A stretch of 64,000 nt of DNA, from assembly GCF_000413315.1 (NCBI RefSeq), contig NZ_KE340297.1:1438599-1502598 (forward strand). Reading direction: 5' to 3'. Under the pieces are notes generated by a model. The model had not been told where the DNA came from. It made no database searches and was given only the letters and a program-made list of their open reading frames with translations. Positions 1 to 8,882 of the stretch are shown here, piece after piece. How positions within the stretch are numbered: the stretch's first letter is position 1; every line of letters begins with the position of its first letter. The translations under genes were made by a program, and so were the position numbers. The DNA comes from Propionibacterium sp. oral taxon 192 str. F0372 (GTDB lineage: Bacteria; Actinomycetota; Actinomycetes; Propionibacteriales; Propionibacteriaceae).

Positions 1-754
1 TGGCGATTCCATCGGGGGAATAGCGTGCTGAAGCCATGGCATCGGTGACCCCGGATGCGTCGGCATAACCGATGGTTCCGTTTCCTTGCTGCACCGCTGC
101 AACCACTCCGGAGGTGCCCTGGGCGGCTTCTCCGCCATATCGTGTGGGCCATCTGTTGACCGGGCCTTCGGTCCACGTGGCGGGGGCGATCTGGGCGAGG
201 GCTCCGGTGAAACTCTCGGTGGTTCCCGAGTCATCCGAGCGGTGCACCGGAGTGATGGGCAGATCGGGCAGTGCGATGCCGGGGTTAACATCGGCGATCT
301 GCGGATCGGCCCAGTTGGTGATCTGGCCGGTGAAGATCTTGGCAAGCACTTCGGCGGAGAGGGTGAGTTCGCCGACACCGCCGATGTTGAAGATAATGTG
401 GATGGTGGAGATCTGCACGGGCAGGTTGATCGGTGTGGTGTCCGCGGCGCACTGGCGGCTGGGGGCTGCCATCTCCGCGTCCTCCAACGCCCGGTCCGAT
501 CCGGCGAAGGCGGCTGCGCCGTCAGCGAAAGCGGTCCGCCCGGCCCCCGAGCCGTCGGGGGAATAGTTCACGGTGACCCCGGGGTGTGCGGTCTGGAACT
601 GGGCCACCCACACCTCCTGAGCGGATTTCATTGAAGATGCTCCGGTGCCTTGAACGACCCCAGACAGTCCATCGGTGGGTGTTTTATTACCGCACGCTGT
701 GACCATCAGGGCGATGAGACAGCCCAGCGCGGCACTGGTGCGTGGATATTTCAC
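1..754 (-). CDS. pstS: Phosphate ABC transporter substrate-binding lipoprotein PstS (partial)
   Basis: This is the extracytoplasmic phosphate-binding lipoprotein that feeds the PstCAB importer. The 3' end lies beyond the left edge of the window; about 250 codons are visible. Translation from a GTG at 754 gives a short hydrophobic signal with lipobox V-T-A-C (Cys21). It is followed by features typical of PstS: a Tyr-Ser-Pro-Asp-Gly-Ser-Gly-Ala-Gly segment near residue 60, 'FAGSDRAL', 'FTGQITNW' and 'RSDDSGTTESF', which form the phosphate-binding loops. No earlier in-frame start fits the signal peptide. A PHO box lies about 73 bp upstream, so phosphate starvation control through PhoP is expected. 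pstCAB would follow outside the window. Confidence 0.93.
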   Translation of the reverse strand, partial: MKYPRTSAALGCLIALMVTACGNKTPTDGLSGVVQGTGASSMKSAQEVWVAQFQTAHPGVTVNYSPDGSGAGRTAFADGAAAFAGSDRALEDAEMAAPSRQCAADTTPINLPVQISTIHIIFNIGGVGELTLSAEVLAKIFTGQITNWADPQIADVNPGIALPDLPITPVHRSDDSGTTESFTGALAQIAPATWTEGPVNRWPTRYGGEAAQGTSGVVAAVQQGNGTIGYADASGVTDAMASARYSPDGIA

Positions 755-826
755 GGCTATGGCCTCCCGGTGGTCGTGGCGACGATGCCACGTTAAGAGA
801 CGTCGGTGACGAGATCAGGGAATCCG

Positions 827-844
827 GGTTAACAAAAGGTGAAC
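827..844 (-). promoter_or_regulatory. PHO box upstream of pstS
   Basis: Read on the minus strand this is GTTCACC-TTTT-GTTAACC, two 7-bp direct repeats with a 4-bp spacer. This is the PhoP-binding arrangement known from streptomycetes and relatives. It lies in the 296-bp gap (755-1050) between pstS and the mutT1 stop, in the right orientation and distance to drive pstS. I see no other convincing element in that gap. Confidence 0.75.
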
Positions 845-1050
845 GAATCATGGTGGCCATCGCTGCTGGTGAATGCAGAATCCGGCTCTATTCAATGGCT
901 GGCAGCCATCGCGGGCCGGACGTGTTCTGTAATGGGGTCCATCACGTGGGGTGGAATCGATCAACCGCTGGGGCGATCACCCCGGTTGGTGTGGTCGTCG
1001 CGAGCGCCCGGCGATGATTCGTTGCCCGGCCATCGGCTTGGGCTGTCATT

Positions 1051-1938
1051 TCACAGCCGCGGGGCGATGTGTACCAGTCGGCCGTCGTCTAAGGTGCCGT
1101 CGGGGTAGACCAGTGTCGCCTCTCCTGGTTTCAGTACGTGGCTGGGGCACACTCCGAGGTGGTCAAACATCGCGGGTAGCACCGGCCGGTGTCCACAGAC
1201 CGCCACCGGGCGGACGGTTTTCGCGGGATCCAGTATTTTGCTCATCGCCTTGCCCACCCCTTTCGGCTCGGCCTGCGCCGATTCCTCACTGAGGGCGGCC
1301 ATTGATGCGATATCGATCCCGGATCGCTTCGAATAGGGCAGCAGGGTATCCATACAGCGGGTCGACGATGAACTCGCCAGCTTGCTCACTCCTAGGGCAG
1401 ACAATAATCCGGAAAGCGCTTTCGCCTGTCGGCGCCCCCGTTCGGTGAGCCGCCGGTCCCGATCCGGGCCGTGCCATTGTTTGCGGGCCATGGCTTTCGC
1501 GTGACGCACCACCACCACGGGGATTGCGGGGGTAGTGCGCAGGGCCGAGCGCAGCACCAGTACGTCATCGACGCAGGTCAAGTCGCGTAATGCACGCTCG
1601 GCGGGCCACCATTCGGCGGTATCCACCTCGTCGCCGTGGAATGCTGCAGGCTCTGCGGTCGGATCGATCAACTGGCCGTACCACCAGTGCACCTGCTTGG
1701 GGTGGCCGTTGACTCGGTAGCCGGTCGTGATCAGAGGTTGGGTGACCCTGATTTGGTAACCGCTTTCCTCGGCGATTTCACGCACAGCGGTCACCGCCAG
1801 GTACTCGTCCGGTTTGACCTTGCCCTTGGGCAGCGACCAGTCGTCGTAACGGGGACGGTGAACCACCAGCACCCGGGAACCGTGCTTGTGTTCGCGCAAC
1901 ACAACGGCACCGGCGGCGGTGATCAGTTCTCGGGACAT
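1051..1938 (-). CDS. mutT1: NUDIX hydrolase fused to histidine phosphatase (MutT1-type)
   Basis: Two-domain protein of 295 aa. The N-terminal NUDIX domain has the full Nudix box from Gly39 to Gly60, including R-E-x2-E-E. The C-terminal SixA-like histidine phosphatase domain begins with Arg145-His146 and has a second conserved His in 'VCGHRPVLP'. This architecture matches mycobacterial MutT1, which hydrolyses 8-oxo-dGTP and diadenosine polyphosphates. It is last in a minus-strand operon, 12 bp behind ppk. The same ppk/mutT1 neighbourhood is known in mycobacteria, linking it to nucleotide and polyphosphate metabolism. The substrate is inferred from the family. Confidence 0.9.
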   Translation of the reverse strand: MSRELITAAGAVVLREHKHGSRVLVVHRPRYDDWSLPKGKVKPDEYLAVTAVREIAEESGYQIRVTQPLITTGYRVNGHPKQVHWWYGQLIDPTAEPAAFHGDEVDTAEWWPAERALRDLTCVDDVLVLRSALRTTPAIPVVVVRHAKAMARKQWHGPDRDRRLTERGRRQAKALSGLLSALGVSKLASSSSTRCMDTLLPYSKRSGIDIASMAALSEESAQAEPKGVGKAMSKILDPAKTVRPVAVCGHRPVLPAMFDHLGVCPSHVLKPGEATLVYPDGTLDDGRLVHIAPRL

Positions 1939-1950
1939 GATGGATCCGGC

Positions 1951-4047
1951 TCAGTGTCGCCCGGAGGAGACCCGGTTGATGAGGAAAGACTGGATGTCGT
2001 TGAGGGGATTGCCCTCGGCATCGGTGGTGACCGGCGTCCAGGTTCGGTCGTCGAGATGCCAAGACACCGTCGAATCATCGAAGGCCAAGTCGAGGATCTC
2101 TCCGATCTGGGCTATGTGTGCCCGATTCGAGATCGAGACGATCGCCTCCACCCGGCGGTCCAGGTTGCGGTGCATCATGTCTGCTGAACCAATGCCCACC
2201 ATCGGCTGCCCGCTGTTCTCGAACCAGTAGATGCGGGAATGCTCCAGGAAGCGCCCCAGGATGGAGCGCACCCGAAGATTTTCCGACATCCCTGGCACCC
2301 CGGGGCGCAGCCCGCAGATGCCGCGCACCCACAGATCGACCGGGACCCCGGCCATGGAGGCCCGGTATAGGGCGTCGATGATCGCCTCATCGACGATTGA
2401 GTTCACCTTCATCCGGATACGGGCGGGTTTGCCCTCGCGGTGGTTGATGATCTCGTTCTCGATATGGGCGAGCAGGCCACTGCGGATGCCGTCGGGGGCC
2501 ACCATCAGCCGCCGGTAGTTCACGTCTTGAGTCATGCCTGACAGGTGGTTGAACAGCCGGGCGACATCGTCGGTGATGATCGGGTTGCAGGTGAGCAAAC
2601 CCATATCCTCGTATTGGCGGGCGGTTTTCGGGTTGTAGTTGCCGGTACCGATGTGGGCGTAACGGCGCAGCCCGTCGGGTTCGTCGCGCACCACCAGCAT
2701 CAGCTTGCAGTGGGTTTTCAACCCGACCATGCCGTAGACGACGTGCACCCCGTTGCGTTCTAGCTTCCGGGCCCACCGAATGTTTGCCTGCTCGTCGAAG
2801 CGGGCCTTCAGCTCGACCAGGGCAAGCACCTGCTTTCCGGCCCGAGCCGCGTCGATGAGGGCATCGACGATCGGGGAGTCGCCGGAAGTGCGGTACAGGG
2901 TCTGCTTGATGGCCAGCACCTTCGGATCGGATGCGGCCTGTTCAATGAGCCGTTGCACCGAGGTGGCGAAGGAATCGTAGGGATGATGGACCAGCACGTC
3001 TTTCTTGCGCAGGGCAGTGAAGATATCGGCCGGGCGCGAGGTGTCTAGGCCCTGGGCCAGATCGGGATGGGTCTTGGGCAGGAAGTTCTTATACCGCAGC
3101 TCTTCCGAACCGGCCCCGTCGAGGGCGAACAGGCCGGTCAGATCGAGTGGGGCAGGCAACCGGAAGACCTCGTCCTCCGAGATGTCCAGTTCCCGAGTGA
3201 GCATCGACAACAGTTCGTCGTCGATCGAATCCTCGACCTCCAACCGCACCGGGGGACGTCCCACCTTGCGGGAGAGCAGTTCCTTCTCGATGGCGAAAAG
3301 GATGTTCTCGGCGTCGTCCTCCTCGACCTCCACATCCTCGTTGCGGGTGACGCGGAAGGTGACATGGGACATCACCTCCATGCCGGAGAAGACCTCATCC
3401 ATGTGTTGGACGATGATCTCCTCCAGCGGCAGGTAGCGGTTGCGGGTCACCTTCACGAAACGTGACAAAATGCTGGGGACCTTCACCCTGGCGAACTGCT
3501 GGTTCCCGGTTGCCGGGTTGGTGAGCAGCACTCCAAGGTTCAGCGACAGCCCCGAGATATAGGGGAAGGGGTGTGATGGGTCGACCGCGAGCGGGGTGAG
3601 AATCGGGAAAATTCGTTCGGTGAACAGCTCGTGCATCTGAGTCTGTTCCTCTTCGGTGAGTTCATTCCAACCGAGTAGGTGCACCCCGTGGGTGGTCAGA
3701 GCCGGGCGGACCTCCTCGACGAAGACCCGGGCCTGCTCTGCGACGAGCTCATGGGTGCGTTCCAGGATCGCCTCGTATAGGTCGCCGGGCAGCATGCCGC
3801 CGTTCGAAGAGACCGCCACCCCAGCATCAATGCGGCGTTTCAGGCCGGCCACCCGCACCATGAAGAATTCGTCGAGGTTGGAGGAGAAGATCGCCAGGAA
3901 TTTGGCGCGCTCCAACAGCGGCACCCGCGTGGCATCCTTCGCCTGGTCGAGCACCCGGTTGTTGAAGGACAGCCAACTCAGTTCCCGGTCCGAGTAGCGG
4001 TCCTCGGGCAGGGGGAGATTCTCGATGTGTTCGAAGGTATCCGGCAT
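1951..4047 (-). CDS. ppk1: Polyphosphate kinase 1
   Basis: Makes inorganic polyphosphate from the gamma-phosphate of ATP, reversibly. The 698-aa length is normal for PPK1. Visible family features are the N-terminal '[18 protein letters not shown]' segment, the phospholipase-D-like middle with '[14 protein letters not shown]', '[14 protein letters not shown]' and the autophosphorylated-His region 'HIGTGNYN'. The start ATG overlaps the mshD stop (TGATG), showing translational coupling. Proximity to pstS and its PHO box gives a phosphate-metabolism neighbourhood. Confidence 0.96.
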   Translation of the reverse strand: MPDTFEHIENLPLPEDRYSDRELSWLSFNNRVLDQAKDATRVPLLERAKFLAIFSSNLDEFFMVRVAGLKRRIDAGVAVSSNGGMLPGDLYEAILERTHELVAEQARVFVEEVRPALTTHGVHLLGWNELTEEEQTQMHELFTERIFPILTPLAVDPSHPFPYISGLSLNLGVLLTNPATGNQQFARVKVPSILSRFVKVTRNRYLPLEEIIVQHMDEVFSGMEVMSHVTFRVTRNEDVEVEEDDAENILFAIEKELLSRKVGRPPVRLEVEDSIDDELLSMLTRELDISEDEVFRLPAPLDLTGLFALDGAGSEELRYKNFLPKTHPDLAQGLDTSRPADIFTALRKKDVLVHHPYDSFATSVQRLIEQAASDPKVLAIKQTLYRTSGDSPIVDALIDAARAGKQVLALVELKARFDEQANIRWARKLERNGVHVVYGMVGLKTHCKLMLVVRDEPDGLRRYAHIGTGNYNPKTARQYEDMGLLTCNPIITDDVARLFNHLSGMTQDVNYRRLMVAPDGIRSGLLAHIENEIINHREGKPARIRMKVNSIVDEAIIDALYRASMAGVPVDLWVRGICGLRPGVPGMSENLRVRSILGRFLEHSRIYWFENSGQPMVGIGSADMMHRNLDRRVEAIVSISNRAHIAQIGEILDLAFDDSTVSWHLDDRTWTPVTTDAEGNPLNDIQSFLINRVSSGRH

Positions 4048-4940
4048 CAGGCCTCCTGCCCGGGACTGAGGAAGGTGTAGGAGGTGTCGGTGCGGGCTAT
4101 CTCGAAACCCATGCTGGTGTATAGATTGACCGCCTTCTGGTTCGCTGCCTCAACGTAGAGCAGCACCCATCTGACCCCGTGGGTCCGCATCTGTTCCAAC
4201 CCGAGTTGCAGCAGGGAGCGGCCGACGCCCTTGCCTTCCCAGCTCGGGTCGACGGCCAGCACGTAGACCTCACCCAAGGTGTCTTCTACCTTCATCCAGT
4301 GAAAGCCAATGAATGTCCAGTCGCCCCATTCCGCGCCGGGAGGCCATGCCCGGGCGGAGATGATGTGATACAGGTTCTGCTTGGGTCCGAGGCGGGCTTC
4401 GAAATCCTCGCGGGTCATTGAGCCCTGTTCCGGATGATCGGCGAAGGCGCGGGCGTTGACCTCCAGCAGGTCATCGAGCTCGTTCTCGAAGAAGGAGCCT
4501 GCGATGGTTCCGGGAGCCAGGCTGGGTTCGATGGCCTCGGGTAGGGGACAGGTCATTTTCAGCAACTGACGCGAGGCCACCATGCCCATGCGGGCGGCTA
4601 CCGCCCGGGCTGCCGGAAGGCTGCCGAAAGCCCAGCAACTGCGCATCTGCTGCTGCTCGGCGACGGTGGAGATGAGTCCCGTTCCCAGCCCGAAATTGCG
4701 GTGCTCAGGGTCGATGCACAACTGGAGACTGCCATCGTTGTGGTCGTAGCTCGCATAACCCACCAGATTGGTTGATTCGGGAAGCAGGTAGTGGGTGATC
4801 CGGTGGCTGCCCGCTGCCTCGAGGCCGAGCTTCGCCGATTCGTTCAGCGGGCTCACATCGTCAGCATCGGCGCAACGCTGTACCAGCCATTCGACGTCGC
4901 GGATCTGCTCGGGGCTCAGTTCAGAAAGCACAAGACTCAC
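4047..4940 (-). CDS. mshD: Mycothiol synthase (two GNAT domains)
   Basis: Acetylates Cys-GlcN-Ins with acetyl-CoA, the last step of mycothiol synthesis. It is 297 aa, close to the usual length, and starts at a GTG. The C-terminal GNAT half is clear: '[22 protein letters not shown]' contains the acetyl-CoA-binding Q/RxxGxG/A-type loop, followed by '[19 protein letters not shown]'. The N-terminal GNAT half is degenerate but keeps '[15 protein letters not shown]'. It is first in the mshD-ppk1-mutT1 operon. Its presence marks the host as an actinomycete. Confidence 0.93.
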   Translation of the reverse strand: MSLVLSELSPEQIRDVEWLVQRCADADDVSPLNESAKLGLEAAGSHRITHYLLPESTNLVGYASYDHNDGSLQLCIDPEHRNFGLGTGLISTVAEQQQMRSCWAFGSLPAARAVAARMGMVASRQLLKMTCPLPEAIEPSLAPGTIAGSFFENELDDLLEVNARAFADHPEQGSMTREDFEARLGPKQNLYHIISARAWPPGAEWGDWTFIGFHWMKVEDTLGEVYVLAVDPSWEGKGVGRSLLQLGLEQMRTHGVRWVLLYVEAANQKAVNLYTSMGFEIARTDTSYTFLSPGQEA

Positions 4941-5026
4941 ACGCAGAGCCTACGGGGTCGTGGTCACAGGCAACAGGCGTGGTGTGGTCTCAGTAGGTGT
5001 TAGCGAACCGGTAGCCCACACCACCG

Positions 5027-5069
5027 ACTCCCCACAGTGTGCGACGACCTGTCGCACACTGTGGGGAGT
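5027..5069. terminator. Perfect 19-bp inverted repeat downstream of dtd
   Basis: Two 19-base arms (5027-5045 and 5051-5069) pair without mismatch around the loop GACCT. The hairpin lies between the dtd stop and the mshD start, so it can terminate dtd transcription. A T5 run (about 5075-5079) lies on the plus-strand side only. On the minus strand no U-tract follows, so termination would be of the hairpin-only kind common in actinobacteria. Confidence 0.55.
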
Positions 5070-5175
5070 AGAACGAGTTTTTCGGGTCGGGGAACCGGGG
5101 TGACGGTACCCGCCGGGGTGATGAAGGTGATCCCGGCCATCGGGCTTACCTCTCGCGATCGGTTGTTTCTAGCCG

Positions 5176-5622
5176 TCAGGATGCTGCGCCCCATTCGGCC
5201 GAATCCATGAGGATCGTCATGGGTCCGTCGTTGGCGAGTTCGACGATCATGTGCTCACCGAATACCCCGGTCGCCACCTCGGCGCCTAGTTTTCGCAGCG
5301 CAGCGACGTAGGCGTCGAACAGCGGTTCGGAGACCGGACCTGGGGCGGCAGCATTCCACGACGGGCGTCTTCCCTTGCGGGTGCTGGCGTGGAGGGTGAA
5401 CTGGGAGATCGCCAGGATGGGGGCCGCCAGGTCGCTGGCCGATTTCTCGCAGTCCATGATCCGCAGTTCCCAGGTCTTGCGGGCCATCTTCTCGGCGATC
5501 TCCGTCTCGTCGTCGTGGGTGATACCGACGAACACCACCAGACCGGGGCGGGTGATCTCCCCGGTCACCTCACCAGCGACGGTGACCTTAGCGTGGGCGG
5601 CGCGTTGCAGCAGGACTCTCAT
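5176..5622 (-). CDS. dtd: D-aminoacyl-tRNA deacylase
   Basis: Removes D-amino acids mischarged on tRNA, a translation quality-control step. The protein is 148 aa, the normal DTD length. It contains the two family signatures: 'SQFTL' near the middle and the C-terminal 'NDGPMTI' (the Gly-cisPro active-site motif), plus the N-terminal '[15 protein letters not shown]'. It lies 12 bp downstream of the L,D-transpeptidase gene on the same strand and may be co-transcribed with it. Confidence 0.96.
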   Translation of the reverse strand: MRVLLQRAAHAKVTVAGEVTGEITRPGLVVFVGITHDDETEIAEKMARKTWELRIMDCEKSASDLAAPILAISQFTLHASTRKGRRPSWNAAAPGPVSEPLFDAYVAALRKLGAEVATGVFGEHMIVELANDGPMTILMDSAEWGAAS

Positions 5623-5634
5623 GCCGGGTCTTTC

Positions 5635-7188
5635 TCAAGAGCGGTAGACGACGACCCGATCGCCGATGGCCGTCTGGTTGAACAACCATTCGGCCTGCCA
5701 CATGGCGTTCAGATTGATGCAGCCGTGGGATCCCCAACTCGGGAATCCACGGCGCTCGAAATCTGAGGAGTAGTGGATGGCCTTGCCGTCGTAGGTGAAG
5801 TACTGCGAGTAGGGCATGGGCGCGTTGAATGGGATCGACCAGTCGTTGGCCACCTTGCGGTTGATTCGCATTTCGCCATCGTCGGTTTCATAGCCGGGCG
5901 CACCGAAACGTGCGTCGAAGGTGGCTTGGATCTGCCCGTTGACCACCCAGTAGATCTTGTTGGTGGTTTTGTCCGCGCAGGCCGCCCGGCCCCAGGTGCA
6001 GCGGGAATCCAGCTTGTGCAGGTCGTGGGCGCCGGTCGTCGGGCCCCAAGTGATCGCCCCGTGCTCGTAATTTTGGTAGCACCCAGCGTTGTTGCAGATT
6101 TCGTCGCTGACCGGGTAGCCGAAACGCCCGTTCTCCCAGTTGTTGCCCGCGTAGTAGTCGCGGATTGCTCCGCCGGTCGCGTGGGCGCCGGTGCCCCAAG
6201 TCCAGTAAACGGTGCCGTTTTGGAAGATCTGGTAGACCCCGCCATCGCGGATGGGGGTCTCTTCGGTCATGGGGTATCCGAGCCCGCCGACCGCGCCCTT
6301 CTCGTTCCATTTGCTCAAGATGGCCCCAGTGAGGGCGTGGGAGCCGGAGCCAGGGGACCACAGGATCGCCCCGTTCTCGAAATTCCGCTGGGCCCCGCCG
6401 GGGATGCCGAACTCCCCGCTGGTGGGGGCGCCGAGTTTGCCGTTGGCTGCCCCGAACTGCATCCAGGTCCAGCCGATGCCGCCGCCGATCGGTGCCAGTC
6501 CGGTGGCCGGTGACCAGTACATGACCCCGCCCTGGAAGATCTGGTATACACCGCCGTTGGCGCTGCCGATCTCCGAGGTAGTGGGGAAGCCATAGCTTGA
6601 TCCGCTACCGCCCATGCGCTCCCATTCACTGCGGATGGCTCCCTTGACGATCTGGGCACCAGTATCGGCGGTCCAGTAAATGACTGCGTTCTGGAATTCC
6701 TGAGCCGCCCCACCCCCGGATGGGGTCCATTCGTCGTTGGTCGGCAGCCCCAGTTCGCCGTTCTGGGCCCCGGAAACGATCCAGGCATGGCCGATGGCCC
6801 CGTGGACGAAGTGGGCACCGGTCTGCGAACTCCACACGACAATCCCGTTAGTGAAGGTTCTGGTGCGTACTCCGTTGGCGTCGACGGTTTCCGGGCCGCT
6901 GGGCGCACCGACCTCCGGGTGAGCGACCACGTATTCGTCGATCGGGGTTGCTTTTTGCTCGGGGGTGTTGTCAGTTGTCGAATCCGGCTGGGTGTCACGG
7001 GTGCCAGATGGATCACTTTGGTCCGGATCGTGATGGTCGGCAGACGCCGACGGCTGCGGTGCCGTCGGGTTCGAGGTGATGGACGGGGCCGACGGGGTGG
7101 GTTCATCGGCCGATGCGGCAAGACCGGTGCCGAGAAGTGATCCGGTGATCAGCGTCGACAACAGCAGGACGGCAGGTGTGCGTTTCAT
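5635..7188 (-). CDS. Secreted LGFP-repeat protein with C-terminal L,D-transpeptidase domain
   Basis: 517 aa. A Sec signal peptide ends near A-S-A-D (about residue 28), followed by a Pro/Thr/Asp-rich linker to about residue 80. Next come seven or so LGFP-type repeats (LGLPTNDEW, YGFPTTSE, LGAPTSGEF, LGYPMTEE, FGYPVSDE). These repeats are thought to bind the cell envelope. The end is a YkuD domain with S-H-G-C-I-N-L; catalytic Cys490 and His488 are intact. It likely forms 3-3 peptidoglycan cross-links or attaches proteins at the wall. LGFP repeats are typical of actinobacterial envelope proteins. Substrate choice is not visible. Confidence 0.9.
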   Translation of the reverse strand: MKRTPAVLLLSTLITGSLLGTGLAASADEPTPSAPSITSNPTAPQPSASADHHDPDQSDPSGTRDTQPDSTTDNTPEQKATPIDEYVVAHPEVGAPSGPETVDANGVRTRTFTNGIVVWSSQTGAHFVHGAIGHAWIVSGAQNGELGLPTNDEWTPSGGGAAQEFQNAVIYWTADTGAQIVKGAIRSEWERMGGSGSSYGFPTTSEIGSANGGVYQIFQGGVMYWSPATGLAPIGGGIGWTWMQFGAANGKLGAPTSGEFGIPGGAQRNFENGAILWSPGSGSHALTGAILSKWNEKGAVGGLGYPMTEETPIRDGGVYQIFQNGTVYWTWGTGAHATGGAIRDYYAGNNWENGRFGYPVSDEICNNAGCYQNYEHGAITWGPTTGAHDLHKLDSRCTWGRAACADKTTNKIYWVVNGQIQATFDARFGAPGYETDDGEMRINRKVANDWSIPFNAPMPYSQYFTYDGKAIHYSSDFERRGFPSWGSHGCINLNAMWQAEWLFNQTAIGDRVVVYRS

Positions 7189-7333
7189 CGTTCTTCCCCT
7201 GACGATGCGGCCACCGAGGTGGCTTGCGGTGAACGGTCTGAACTATAGGCGAGCGATGGCTCGGGTCTGAAGGGCCGTGGGGCTCGATCGAGCAGTGGTG
7301 AACGAGGTCGGCGGGTGTTGAGCGGAGGGCTGA

Positions 7334-7373
7334 GATAAACTTATCAAGTCTTTGTGCTGTTGATAAACTTATC
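7334..7373 (+). promoter_or_regulatory. Twin GATAAACTTATC operator and promoter
   Basis: Two identical 12-bp near-palindromes, GATAAACTTATC, lie at 7334-7345 and 7362-7373, 28 bp apart. The second overlaps a -10-like TAAACT (7364-7369) that ends 7 nt before the ATG at 7377. A TTATCA at 7341-7346 is spaced correctly for a -35. The transcript would be leaderless and a repressor bound here would cover the start. The sequence is AT-rich against the local background. Confidence 0.55.
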
Positions 7374-7376
7374 ATC

Positions 7377-8621
7377 ATGAGGTCGCCGTTGGACTCGCCC
7401 TTCAGTCCGGGTTCGGATACCGTGCCCCAAGTATGGGCCGGGCGCACCTCCCAACTGAGCGACTGGCGGGATGTCCTGCGTCCGCGGCGCTCAGCCGGGC
7501 TCTATGAGCGCGGTCGCATTGTTCTCGGGGAGGCTGGTTCAGGCAAGTCCTCACTGGTGCGGCGGATCACCCGGGAGGCTTCGCAGGCCGGTGACTGGGT
7601 GACACCGCAGTTGCGGATCCCTTCTGGTACTGACCCCGTCAAGCGGGTTGCTGCTGCTCTACTGGAGGTGGCGCAGCAGGCGGGTCTGGCTACGGCCCGG
7701 GAGCGGCGCATCGGTGAGTTGCTGCGTCGGGTGGAAAGTGTGGCCGCATCCGGGGTCTCCCTGTCGCTGCGCCCTGGGAGCGGGCCCGAGCCCTACACCG
7801 CTCTTACCGAGCTATTGACGGAGATCGGTCGTGCGGCGATCCGGCGGGGCGACATCGTTGTGATCATTCACCTCGACGAGGTGCAGAACATTGGGGACGA
7901 AGACGCACGGTCGCAGCTGCTCATTGCGCTGGGGGATGCGCTGGTTCATGAGGAGGGTGTCGAGGCACCGGGTGGGCTGAGGGTGGAGCGGGCTCTACCG
8001 ATCGCCGTCTACCTCACGGGGCTGCCGGAATTCGCCGTCATGGCCGGGGCTCGCACCGGTGCCACCTTCGCACGCCGCTTTCAGACGACGACCCTCGGAC
8101 CCCTTGACGATGACTCCCTGCGGGCCGCGCTTCAGCCCTTCGTCACCGAGGGCTGGCCGGTGCTCGGTGCGACCGGTGCGGGCCCAGCCGAGGTGGGGAG
8201 GGTATTCATGGAGCCCGCAGCGCAGCAGGCAATTGTTGAACGCGCCTGTGGTGAGCCTTTCCTCTTTCAGCTGGCCGGGGAGCGGGCCTGGTATGCGGGA
8301 GGGGGACAGCTCATCACTGCCGAGCAGGTGCAGGCCGGGTGGCGGGAGGCCGCCCCGGAGGCGGAGGCACATGTCCAGCGGATTCTCGACCGGCTCCCAC
8401 CCCGGGAGCACCAGTTCTTGGAGACGATGGCCGAGCTGGCGCCCGGGGAGCGCACGCTGACGATGATCGCCCGGCGCATGGGCTACGACCAGGCAACAGA
8501 TGCAGGACCGACGGCGCAGCGCCTGCAGCTCACCCGTGGTCTCATCCACCGGGGCAAGCCCTACCGTTTCCACCACCGCGCCATTGAGGCCTACCTCACT
8601 TCCTCCTGGCCCTGGTCGTAG
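7377..8621 (+). CDS. AAA-type ATP-binding protein of unknown role
   Basis: 414 aa. The P-loop Gly51-Glu-Ala-Gly-Ser-Gly-Lys57 is intact and a Walker B-like 'VVIIHLDEVQN' lies near residue 160-170. The C-terminal third ('REHQFLETMAEL...TMIARRMGY') looks like a winged helix, as in AAA proteins of the Orc1/Cdc6-STAND side of the superfamily. No fused effector is seen. It stands alone, under the twin GATAAACTTATC operator, with a predicted leaderless start. Possible roles are regulation or defence; nothing in the sequence decides between them. Confidence 0.7.
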   Translation: MRSPLDSPFSPGSDTVPQVWAGRTSQLSDWRDVLRPRRSAGLYERGRIVLGEAGSGKSSLVRRITREASQAGDWVTPQLRIPSGTDPVKRVAAALLEVAQQAGLATARERRIGELLRRVESVAASGVSLSLRPGSGPEPYTALTELLTEIGRAAIRRGDIVVIIHLDEVQNIGDEDARSQLLIALGDALVHEEGVEAPGGLRVERALPIAVYLTGLPEFAVMAGARTGATFARRFQTTTLGPLDDDSLRAALQPFVTEGWPVLGATGAGPAEVGRVFMEPAAQQAIVERACGEPFLFQLAGERAWYAGGGQLITAEQVQAGWREAAPEAEAHVQRILDRLPPREHQFLETMAELAPGERTLTMIARRMGYDQATDAGPTAQRLQLTRGLIHRGKPYRFHHRAIEAYLTSSWPWS

Positions 8622-8882
8622 TCCTACAGACGGAAGGTGCCAACAGCGTTGGGGATGCGAAGCTGTACCTCCAAGAATGGCCCGAACCTTGGTTCAAGAG
8701 ATACAGACCAACGCGGCGCACACGGACTCGACTCCTCAAGGGTGATGAGCGGGTATCCGACGAGCCTGGGCAGGGCGTGGGCGTGGGCGTGCGACTGCGG
8801 TGGTAGTGACCCTTCTATGGCCTAGCCTCGTGGGCAGATCAACGTTTCGCTGGAGACCCCAGCCAGAACCGAAAGGATCCCC

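Noticed and set aside
5000-5194. 64-codon minus-strand frame over the 19-bp hairpin
   Set aside because: It runs through the perfect inverted repeat and has no convincing ribosome-binding site or motif.
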